A stretch of 10,558 bases of DNA from Acanthamoeba lenticulata (GCA_002179805.1 NAVB01001036.1:1-10558); one strand, 5' to 3'; positions 1 through 10,318 are shown, counted from the first letter of the stretch. Notes: generated from the sequence alone by a model not told the origin. Made by a program: numbers and translations.

Positions 1-96
1 ATTTTATTCTTATTTTGTATTTCGTTTATTTTGTACCAAAATCGCCGAAGAACTTGGCCGCCACGCGGGGCTCACATCCAACACACGCACACACAG

Positions 97-716
97 GTGC
101 AAGAGCTTGTGGAACAGCTGGGCTGTGGCCGGGACGCACAACCGCGTGTGGTTCGCCGGCGACACGGGCTACTGCCCGGCCTTCAAGGAGATCGGCGACC
201 TTCTCGGGCCCTTCAACCTCGGGTTCGTCCTGTCCTCTTCAGCCTTTTTTTAATTTTTTAAAAATTTCTTTTGTTGTTTTCTTCTCTGGCCAGGCTCATT
301 CCGATTGGGGCCTACTGTCCACGCGACTTCATGCAGCCACAACACATCGACCCCGAGGTTTGTTTCTTTTTTGCTTTTATTTATTTATTAGCTCATTTAT
401 TTATTTATTTATTTATTGTTTTCAGGAAGCGGTGCAGATCCATGAGGACATCCGGGCGCACAAGTCGATCGGGATGCACTGGGGCACGTTCGTGCTGACC
501 GACGAGCACGTCTTTGAACCGCGCACGCGCCTGGCCGAGCTGGTGCAGGAGCGCAAGATGCAGGAGGACGCCTTCATCACGGTCCACCACGGCCAGACGG
601 TGCCCCACCCCACCGAGCCCTTTACTGACTGGGAGCCCATCACCAAGGCCCGCCTCCAATACGAGGAAGAGGAAGCAGACGTCACAGACGACGATGATCA
701 ATCCCGAGTGGCGTAA
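97..716 (+). CDS. NAPEPLD: NAPE-hydrolysing phospholipase D-like protein (C-terminal part, 3 exons)
   Basis: Exons 97-222, 294-357 and 426-716 (TAA 714-716) join in frame through two GT..AG introns of 71 and 68 bases and give about 159 residues. The family hydrolyses N-acyl-phosphatidylethanolamine to N-acylethanolamine and phosphatidate, using a binuclear zinc centre in a metallo-beta-lactamase fold. Seen here: [11 protein letters not shown] (the metal-ligand Asp of motif GDTGY), then [11 protein letters not shown] across the first splice, DPEEAV across the second, and MHWGTF (the metal-ligand His), then ITVHHGQT near the end. The acidic tail ([12 protein letters not shown]) is lineage-specific. 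The HxHxDH motif and N-terminus lie left of the window. The left exon border is the weakest call: an acceptor at 94-96 (cacacag) is chosen, but the same frame stays open back to base 2, through AT-rich sequence that looks like intron. An AATAAA lies at 821-826, about 105 bases past the stop. The family assignment is secure; the substrate is inferred. Confidence 0.9.
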
Positions 717-820
717 CGGCTCTCCCGCACTGTCAATACTCCATTGAATTTGTTTATTATTTATTTTTATATTTTTTTTTGGGTTTCACAATTTGAAAAG
801 TGGAGGACTGGTGAAGCAAC

Positions 821-826
821 AATAAA
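821..826 (+). promoter_or_regulatory. candidate polyadenylation signal for the NAPE-PLD-like gene
   Basis: This is an exact AATAAA hexamer 105 bases downstream of the TAA at 714-716, after a T-rich tract. It is a plausible 3'-end signal, but in AT-rich spacer the hexamer can occur by chance. The 717-969 spacer holds no gene that I can support. Confidence 0.35.
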
Positions 827-969
827 AAACTTGGCCAATCACTTGTGGAGGAAGGGGTGACCCTTGAAAGAGTCCCTCGGCATCTTGGGTCACGGCAGCC
901 CTTTTTTTCAGTGCTGCTGGCTTGTTGAGGATATTCACTCCTGCACCATCACCTGCCATCGACACACAC

Positions 970-1431
970 ATGACCAATAACAAGGTTCTTCTCTTCGTCT
1001 TCTCCAGCTTGGTTCTGCTTCTCCAAGCGCATGCGTGGAGCCTCACCGTCGAGCAAGAAACAGAGGAGCACTCCCTCCTGCCCGTTGATGCCGGTATGGG
1101 CTGAACAGTTTTTTTTTTTTATTTTATTTTCAATATTTCTTTCTTTAATTGGATCGTTTTTGCTGCCACAGAACATGTCGTAGTTGACAACCAGGAGCTT
1201 CACGAAGTGCTGGAGCACTTGGAGCGCCGGGATGGAACGAGGCGCGAGGAAGAGGACGAGCACAGTCACCTGCGCTTACAGTTTGAGGGCCTCTTTGATT
1301 GCGACAGCTTGGAAGACGTGCGTGTGGACTTTGGGCACCACAAGAAGCAACATTGCTACGGCGTCGATCATGCCACCTTGCGGCCAGTCGAGATTGCCTG
1401 TCCTGGTCCTGTGCACTCCACATTGTCATAA
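970..1431 (+). CDS. small secreted His-rich protein of unknown function (2 exons)
   Basis: Exon 970-1093 and exon 1172-1431 (TAA 1429-1431) are joined over a 78-base intron (gtatgg..ccacag, T-rich) and give 127 aa. The first ATG opens a classic secretory signal: MTNN, Lys5, then a Leu/Val/Phe core to about residue 18, with an AHA-W cleavage site after residue 22. The intron splits a Gly-to-Glu codon (G|AA), and the frame is open on both sides. The mature part is hydrophilic, with an acidic/basic helix-like stretch at about residues 48-71 (ELHEVLEHLERR, EEEDE), three Cys (85, 103, 118) and ten His in total. The final third ends PGPVHSTLS. I recognise no family. The odd cysteine count allows one intramolecular disulfide plus a free thiol or an intermolecular bond. 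His enrichment hints at metal binding, which is speculation. It is convergent with the PNKP gene on the other strand. The signal peptide and clean splice make the gene likely real. Confidence 0.65.
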
Positions 1432-1869
1432 GTAGAAAGAGTTGGGTTGGGTTATCCTGTTCTGCCAGCAAATCTCGGAAACGAGTTGGAGTAAACAAAA
1501 CCATGGCCCAGTAAGTCAACCACGAGCACCGCGCAGAAGGAGGAAGCAGCCATGTCCAGCGCCTCAAAGAAGAGGAAGAGAGCAGACAATCACCAATGCT
1601 CGCGCCTACGGCGCCAAAGCAATGCAAGACCTTTTCAACATCACACCAGCTCTGGAACCAAACCATCAAGAACACCTGGCCAACCCACAACCTCCCACTA
1701 CCACGCTGCTGGTGTCAAGGAACTCACCTGGGACTGGCATCAGCTTGCTCTAGAGAGGTGAAAGAGCCAACACAAGCCAGGTACATGTATTTCGCGAATC
1801 GAACCCGGGACGCGTGAGCATCTGCTTCGGGCACTTCAGGGATCAGGGCGCCCACTCTCCTCAGGAGTC
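1432..1869. other. 438-base spacer between convergent genes, with a weak small-ORF candidate
   Basis: This stretch separates the stop of the secreted-protein gene (1431) from the stop of PNKP (1870, minus strand), so it must hold both 3' UTRs. On the plus strand, an ATG at 1503 in a good context (aaaccATGG) is followed at once by a consensus donor (gtaagt, 1511). An ATG at 1552 opens a frame beginning MSSASKKRKRADN, which resembles a nuclear localisation signal. From about 1593 the most protein-like reading is in a different frame (NARAYGAKAMQDLFNITP) and ends at TAG 1751-1753. No single model joins these convincingly, so no gene is called. No AATAAA is visible for either gene. Confidence 0.4.
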
Positions 1870-4800
1870 TCAGTCGGCTGAGAATTGGAGGAAAAGGCGT
1901 TCCTCGTGTTTGGACGTGAAGTGAGGCGCGAAGCTGATCTTGCGCACCTCCTTGAAGCCCTCGGAGCGCGCGGGCTCCTGGAAGTTCTTGGCGTAGATGT
2001 TGTACCCGATGTCGGGCACATGCTTTCGCTCGCCCTCCGTCAGGCGCTGCAGTTTCAAACCCCCGATTTAAGTAATTCGGGTCAGAAAAGCGCCATGTTA
2101 GAGTCCATAAATAAAAGATAATTTTCAAATTTTCAAAATGGAGAATTATAATTTGTTAAAAAAAAAGAGATGGCTCAATTCAAAATGCGCACCTCACGAA
2201 AGATGTTGAGGTGTTTAGCCACTTGGCGTGGGGTCGTGAAGTAGAAGCAACGCGCGGGGACGCCCCGCTTCTGTTTACGTGGAGACATTGTGAGCACGAC
2301 GTGTGGTGGTGTAATGAATCGAAGGAAAACCTTGGCGAGGGCCACATATTCGGCGCGCACGGCGGACGACGGGTTGGTGTTGTCGATGACCACCGACGCG
2401 CCCTCGTCCAGCGCCTGCGCGCACGCACGTAGGCAGCGGTCCTTGCTCTTCAGCGTGTCCTGGTGTCTCCCCACAACAAGCCGCGCGCGCGTGTGTTCCA
2501 ATGAGCGCGTGTGCGTGCGCGCGTGTGTACACGCGCGTGTGCTTTGGGAATGCAAAGAAGAGAGCGGACCTGGTTGACGCGGACGTAGCCATGGGGCACG
2601 AGGTGGCGCTCGGCAAAGGTGCTCTTGCCGCTGGCCGGGAAGCCCACAAACACGATCAGCTCCTGCTGGTCGGACGCCACATGTGGCTCGGCAGCGGCGG
2701 CGCCCGACGCCGGGCCACGGCGGGCGGCCAGCAAGAGGGCGCGCGGGTCGAACCCGCCCCAGTCGAACTCGGCCTCGCGCTGCTTCAGAAACAGGGCCTC
2801 TGGCGTGTGGAACTCAACTCCTGATCCGCATGACACCAGCATCGCCGTCCCCATGTTCATCATCCCTCATCATCATCATCATCGGATGATCAACATGAAT
2901 GCACATAGGGCGATGTCGGCACCGATGTTGGCGGCAAACTTGCGGTCGCCGCAGGAGAAGTCGCGTTTGGGCCGGCCCTGGGCGGGATCGGCCGCGCGGC
3001 CGGCGGCGTCGCCGCAGTAAAACGAGTTCTCCAAATCCACCGCCACGCCCTACACCACACACAAACACGCAAGCCAAGGTTGGCCAAGGCCCTCGAAATC
3101 AGCGAGGCAGCGGTGGGCCTCGTGAGACGGAGACGCACGCCGTTGCAGTGATGGGCCATGAAGTCCCACATGTCGGTCGACGGCTTCCGCCAGCTGTCGC
3201 TGCCGCCGGCGATGAAGGCTTGCACCGGGAAGCCCAGCGCCTTCACCAGATCCTCGATCTGGCGTTAAGGGCGCGGATGACGTCAGCCGCGCGACCAGGG
3301 AGAGAGAACGAGAGGCTGCTCAAAGAGCACCTTGCCCTTGATCTCGTCGGCCTTGGCGGGGCTCTTCTTGATGCCGCCCTGGTTGGTGAAGATCACGATC
3401 TTGTGGCCCTCGCCCCGCAGCCGCTTCAGCGTGTCTGGAATGCACGCGTACATCCACTGCCTGCAAACAGCCAATGATCATAATTTAAAAATATTTAAAT
3501 TAACTATTATTTTATTTAATATATTTAGATTTTTATATTTAAAAAATATAACAAACAAATACGAACCAGTCATTCCGGCTTTGGGGAAAAACGCGACCAC
3601 TCTTGGTCACGATCAAAGTCGAGTCCTGGCCGAAAGAGGCGCGGCGGTAAGGAATCGCTACAACAACATCATGATCATCATCCCAACAAGAACAAACACA
3701 AGAAGAGCAAGGCGATGGAGGGCCAAACCATGTCAAAGGAGGCGATCTTGGGCGAGGGCTTGAGCTCGCTGCCGTCGAGCACAAACAGCGTCTCGGCCAC
3801 GCACGTCCACCGCAGCCGCGGCGGCGTCGCGTAGGCCAACCCCGCCAGCCGCCGCGGCGCCGTCCGCGTCTTCTTCCTCCCGCTCCCGTCCTCCTCACCT
3901 TCCTCGTCACGAGGCAGGATGAGCCCACCGCCATCGTCATCACCATCCTCCTCGCCCTCCCCATCGTCCCCGCGCAGCTGCTCCCACGCCTTGGGCTTGG
4001 CCTTGACCTCGGGCTTGGGCTTGGCCGCCGGCGGGGGGTGGACCTCGGCCTCATTCCCGTCGCCGTCGTCGTCGTCGTTGTCGTGTGAGAACGCCCGCAG
4101 GTGGTCCGGGTTCTGCGCGCACGCGCGTGCTCAGTGGAGAAGTGTTTGGCCCGGAGGCGCGTCTCGTCACTCGGACAGAGACAAGGAGAAGGGCACCTTG
4201 CGATAGCAGGCCTTGCCGTACTTGCACTTGGGCAGCCGCGCCGCCACGTCATGGACCTTGTGGGAATGGCCCTCGCGCTTCGTCTCTTCCTCTTCCCTCC
4301 TGGGCTTCTTCGTATTCTTCTGGTCCGAGCGCGAGCTGGCCGGCGTCTGCGTTCCAACCTTTGTCGTCGCCGTCGTCGTCGCTTCTTCCTCCTCGACGAA
4401 GGTGGTGGGCAGCTTCCTCTTCTTGTCTCCTCCTGCGGCCCCCGTGGACGACAACCATGGTGATGATGATGATGATGATGAGGACGAAGATGATGAGGAC
4501 GAGGAGGCCTTGGGCGGCGGCGCGGCGGAGATGGCGACGGAGAAGCGGAGGGCGGGCTCGCCGGGCAGGAGGAAGAAGGCGGCCCCGTGGGCGAGGCTCG
4601 TGGTCTGGCCCTGCGCCATGAGGACTTCCTGCTCTCCGCTCGCGTCGGGCACCACGAGGAGCGGGTTGCTGCCCAGCTGCCGTGCGGCAAACGAAAGTGC
4701 GTGATTGACATTCCAATGTCAGCGCCACGATGATCACCGGCACCAACGTGAGGAGGAGGTCACTGGCGAGACGCACAGCTGTGACGTGGAGGACGAGCGA

Positions 4801-5113
4801 CTTGGGGTCGAACCGCAGCTCCGCGTGCTGCCGCGAGCACCGCTTGTCCCTAAAGGATGAGGGAGGACAGGATGAGTGCTCTTCTGCGTCCCCAGTGGCG
4901 CATGCCTCCGGGAGAGGAGTAGGAGGGGAGGGCGAGCACGTACGTGACGCTCAAGGCTGGGTGCGAGTTGCGCCCCACAACGACCGCCTGGAATCATGTG
5001 CAAATGATTATTGGTTGAGTAAAGTGGCGAAAAAAAGCACAACAGAGCCGTACGTCTCCGGAGGCAATGCGCAAGCTGCCATGCTTGCCAACAACCGAGC
5101 AGGAGGGGTCCAT
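1870..5113 (-). CDS. PNKP: bifunctional polynucleotide 5'-kinase/3'-phosphatase with FHA and PBZ zinc finger (13 exons, 703 aa)
   Basis: Minus-strand exons: 5113-5054, 4987-4944, 4849-4777, 4676-4197, 4112-3729, 3625-3567, 3460-3331, 3258-3139, 3049-2923, 2820-2570, 2459-2331, 2270-2193 and 2046-1870; all introns are GT..AG and phases match throughout. The protein heals DNA ends by removing 3'-phosphate and adding 5'-phosphate. FHA: residues ~1-105, with GR25-26, SRQH at 40-43 and N63; in animals this fold binds phosphorylated XRCC1/XRCC4. Then come Ser15 (117-131), basic NLS-like KKRK (144-147) and KKPRR, and a PBZ finger with C210, C216, H223 and H229. An acidic/basic linker follows. HAD phosphatase: DMDST at 346-350 (split by an intron), T392 in FTNQ, K435, and GD464. 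P-loop kinase: GFPASGKST (K558), VNQ-D577, and IDNTNP at 601-606. The C-terminus matches the family (VPDIGY, FLQFS). The start ATG (5113) is the first in frame. All catalytic residues are present. Human PNKP has no PBZ. Confidence 0.95.
2505..2542. repeat. 38-base uninterrupted purine-pyrimidine alternation (CG/TG/CA)
   Basis: Every base from 2505 to 2542 alternates purine and pyrimidine, mostly CG and TG steps, inside PNKP intron 2569-2460. A second alternating run of 15 bases lies at 2482-2496 in the same intron. Such tracts are the classic Z-DNA-prone type and are also prone to length change. Confidence 0.8.
4461..4505. repeat. coding trinucleotide repeat giving Ser15 in PNKP
   Basis: Seven TGA units on the plus strand (TCA on the coding strand) followed by eight related NGA triplets encode 15 serines (residues 117-131) of PNKP. 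The pure TCA run is a microsatellite; the rest is interrupted (TCC, TCG, TCT). It sits in the flexible linker between the FHA domain and the PBZ finger. Confidence 0.85.
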
Positions 5114-5276
5114 GGGTCGCGCCACCAGTTCGGTCCGGCCCACTTTTGTTTGTTATTCTTGTAATTGTTCTTGTTATTGTTGTAATTATATTTTGCTTTT
5201 CTTGGTGGTTTAATTTCGCATACTGACGTCAGCGAGGCCAAGCACAAAAGAAGAGAACCAAGTCCCTTTGAAACGC
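5114..5276. promoter_or_regulatory. divergent promoter region, PNKP (-) / aminotransferase (+)
   Basis: Only 163 bases separate the two start codons (5113 minus, 5277 plus), so both genes' 5' UTRs and core promoters should lie here. The middle (about 5145-5220) is T/A-rich, unlike the exons, as expected of a nucleosome-poor promoter. A perfect 8-base palindrome TGACGTCA (5224-5231) sits 46 bases upstream of the aminotransferase ATG; it is identical to the CRE/ATF-type bZIP site. I see no convincing TATA box. Co-regulation is inferred from geometry only. Confidence 0.6.
5224..5231. promoter_or_regulatory. CRE/ATF-like palindrome TGACGTCA
   Basis: This exact palindromic octamer lies within the divergent promoter. 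In other eukaryotes it is the full-site target of bZIP factors (CREB/ATF family). Use in this organism is inferred. The same octamer recurs at 3278-3285 inside a PNKP intron. Confidence 0.4.
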
Positions 5277-7838
<2,562 letters not shown>

Positions 7839-8103
7839 CGGGAGACACCATCAAGAGAGCGTCTTCTTCCTTGAGGTTTTCTCCACCCAACGACCAGACA
7901 CGACGAGAGAGATGTCAACAAAAACGTCGGTGGCTCTTTCGTCGGCCACTTGACAAACATCCGCCAATGCCCAACCACCAAAGCAACTGTCCGACGTTGC
8001 GGCGTGTTGCACCACACGCTGTTGGTTGCATTTATTTCTGAGGGCCTCCTCCGCGAGCTTGAGCATCCGACACACTAGAGAAGAGACCACACCACACCAC
8101 GGG

Positions 8104-10136
8104 ATGGAGGAGCGCGGCAGCAGGAGGAGTGACAGCGCTCACGAGGAAGAAGAGGCAGGAGAGGTGCAGTGGTTCGGTGGTCCTTTTGCCGTTGATCATT
8201 CGATAGATGACTACATGACGGGCCTCCTCCACGACGAGGACTGGCGTGGAGACTTGAAGAGCGAGAAGGAAGGCGAGGCGATGTGGAACATGGACAAGAA
8301 GGAGGAAGAAGAGGAGAAAAAGGCAGGGCCCCTTGGGAGTAGAGGCTTCTGCAGCGAGGTGGTGGCGTTTTACTGCTCAGGTGAGGCCTGGAAAAAGCCC
8401 AACTTGATGCACATCGTCATCCCGTTCTTCCTCTACATGCTGGCCTTTTCCTACACGACCACCGTCATCCCCCTCGTTCGTCTCGCTCCACCTCAACCAC
8501 GAGACCAGCTGTGATGATAACGTTAACATTTGGCTGCAGGTGATCGCCGAGCTCTGCGGTGGCGACGTAGGCAAGGCGTCGAGCGTGCAGGGCTACCTCT
8601 CGGCAACCTACGCCGCCGCGACGCTGTTCACCGCCGCGCTCCTGGGCCTCGTCGCCGACCGCTGGGGCCGCGTGCCTTGCTTCTTCATCTCCCTCGTAGG
8701 CCTCCTCCTCCTCCTCCTCGTCCTCCTGTTGCTCTTGCTCTTCTTAACGTGCTCGAGCCCAGGTGGGATTTGGCATCGACGTCGCGGCTCTGGCGGCAGC
8801 GCCCGTGCTGGGGTGGGGCGTCGGGCCTCTCTACGCCACGCGCGCCATAGGGGGCGCCTGCCTGGGCTTCTTCACGGCGGGCTACGCCTACATCGCCGAC
8901 ATCAGCACCGTCGAGGACCGGTCCAAGAACTTTGGCACGCTGGGCATCGCCATGGGCCTGGGCTTCCTCGCCGGGCCGACCGTGGCCGGCTACCTGGGCC
9001 AGGTGCGCAATCACCGCAGCCCAGACAAGTGGTAAATGACTCGAAACCTCACTGCGTTTGGCGCTCAAAACACCACACAGTTTAACCTTGCGATCCCGCT
9101 GATCGTGGCGCTGGGCCTGACGGCGGTCAACGTCCTGTTTGTGGGCTTCGTCATGGTCGAATCCAAGCCCCCGGTCCGCACACCGTGGCAATGGCGCTTG
9201 CTCAACCCGTTTCGCTCGTTCGCGCTCCTCCTCCAGAACGGCTACGCGCTCGGCATTGGTGCGCGCCACCACTTCTACAGGCCGCCACCACCATGATGTG
9301 TTCCTCACCGCCTCTGTGAGCGTGCAGCGCTGGCCTACTTTCTCTCGTTCCTGGCCGAGCAAGGCCTCCTGGCCGTGTTTGTCCTCTACCTCAAGTACCG
9401 CTTTGGCTGGGGCTCGCTCGAGGTTGGCTTTGCCATGTCCGTGTTCGGGCTCACTTTTTGCATCTCTCAGGTCTCGTGTGACATCCCTCGTCCCCCTCTC
9501 GCACTGCACTGCGGTTGCTCACCTGTGACTACCACAGGGAGTGCTGACGCGTTATCTGCTGCCGTGGCTTGGCGATCGCAAGACTCTGCTCCTGGCCATG
9601 CTCATTGACGCTGTACCTTGCCCCAACCCCTTTGGCTTGTTTGTCCTTTTCGTTTTTGTGCTCATACAAAGAACAGTTGAGCAGCTGGCCCTATGCGCTG
9701 GTTCCCAATGGGTTCTACTTGTTCCCCATCATGGTGGTCCGGAGTGTTGCACTAGTGTCCATGCCCATCAGCCAGGGCATTGTCTCCAAGCAGTACAGTA
9801 TGGCGCAGCAAGGTGAGCTGATGGGCGTGATGTCTGGCCTCAAGACCATCACAGCTTTTGTAGGCCCACTGGTGTACAACTCACTGTTCACCTACTTCAC
9901 ATCACCTACTGCATGGCCAACCAATGACCCAGGTAAGCTTGCAAAATGAACACACCAACAACTATACTGACATGTTTACAGGGTTGGTTTATTATGTGGC
10001 CACAGCAAATGCAGGATTGGCTTTTTTAGCTTGTTGTTTGGTTTTCTGGCTCTTCCCTGCAAAGACAATCAAGGAATCCCCTTTGATAAATGATGTAAAT
10101 TATGAAAAAATAGCAAAAACCAACAATATTTTGTAA
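8104..10136 (+). CDS. MFS transporter, TetA/HIAT1-like, with charged N-terminal tail (8 exons, 524 aa)
   Basis: Exons 8104-8475, 8540-8695, 8763-9002, 9081-9258, 9328-9470, 9538-9612, 9677-9932 and 9982-10136 join in phase; introns run from 49 to 78 bases. It is a major facilitator superfamily membrane carrier, probably proton-coupled. Residues 1-100 are hydrophilic and highly charged (EEEE, KKEEEEEKK) and cytosolic by the usual MFS topology. TM1 starts at about 101 (LMHIVIPFF). Motif A is GLVADRWGR at 160-168, between TM2 and TM3. GFLAGPTVAGYLG resembles the antiporter motif C in TM5. KYRFGWGSLEVGF in the second half is typical of TetA/HIAT1-like members. The C-terminus is a short polar tail (NYEKIAKTNNIL). 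The start is the first ATG (cgggATGG), with no other in-frame Met before TM1 in as good a context. Codons turn A/T-ending in the last exon. An AATAAA lies at 10202-10207. The substrate is unknown; drug, folate-like or sugar carriers are all possible. Confidence 0.9.
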
Positions 10137-10201
10137 AAAATGGAATTTTTGTTGTTCAATATTAAATTTTTGTTTACTGCAAAAATGATTTTTAATTTAA
10201 T

Positions 10202-10207
10202 AATAAA
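10202..10207 (+). promoter_or_regulatory. candidate polyadenylation signal for the MFS gene
   Basis: AATAAA lies 65 bases past the TAA at 10134-10136, in AT-rich sequence. The position is typical for a 3'-end signal, but the hexamer is common in such DNA. Confidence 0.4.
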
Positions 10208-10269
10208 AAATTGTACAATACCTTTTATTATTGGGCCAACACGACCAAGCAGAGGGCCTCGCGGTAGCA

Positions 10270-10286
10270 CCAGCGCGTGGCGCTGG
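10270..10286. other. GC-rich hairpin in an isolated GC island
   Basis: CCAGCGC, a GTG loop and GCGCTGG form a perfect 7-bp stem with a 3-base loop. The island (about 10228-10310) is GC-rich while both sides are strongly AT-rich, so it stands out between the MFS 3' end and the tRNA terminator. Function is unknown: it may be a structured non-coding RNA, a tRNA relic or chance. Confidence 0.3.
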
Positions 10287-10311
10287 GTCCAAGCAAGCAC
10301 TCCCATTACCC

Positions 10312-10318
10312 AAAAAAA
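10312..10318 (-). terminator. RNA polymerase III T7 terminator of the tRNA-Ile gene
   Basis: Seven A on the plus strand read as T7 on the minus strand, starting one base after the tRNA acceptor stem ends at 10320. A run of four or more T directly after a tRNA is the standard Pol III stop. Confidence 0.8.

Noticed and set aside
1145..1690. 181-codon minus-strand open frame opposite the secreted-protein gene
   Set aside because: No domain character; it spans the intron and 3' end of the plus-strand gene, whose signal peptide and splice are better supported.
1785..1860. Minus-strand GGGTTCGATTCG resembling a tRNA T-arm/B box
   Set aside because: The T stem has two mismatches and no anticodon stem or acceptor stem can be formed around it; it lies in the PNKP 3' UTR.
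4437..4520. Plus-strand acidic Asp/Glu tract
   Set aside because: It is the antisense reading of the Ser15-coding repeat of PNKP; no plus-strand gene context.
3539..4711. Long minus-strand open frame of 390 codons rich in Arg/Pro/Ser
   Set aside because: It is a GC-driven shadow. The same strand in another frame gives the FHA, PBZ and HAD segments of PNKP with correct splices, while this frame shows only low-complexity Arg/His/Pro runs.
5268..5276. Aminotransferase start three codons upstream (TTG)
   Set aside because: It is not an ATG; the first ATG at 5277 has good context and begins just before the conserved N-terminal region.
9671..9676. MFS exon 7 starting at 9672 after 'caaag'
   Set aside because: It would leave the frame out of phase with exon 6 (ends 9612, phase 0). 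The acceptor gaacag at 9671-9676 restores the frame and leads into LSSWPYALVPN.
10228..10310. Possible second tRNA (anticodon GTG in the hairpin loop) on the plus strand
   Set aside because: There is no T-loop TTCGA, the D stem does not pair, the ends are not complementary, and loop position 33 is not T. It is kept only as a structured-island observation.
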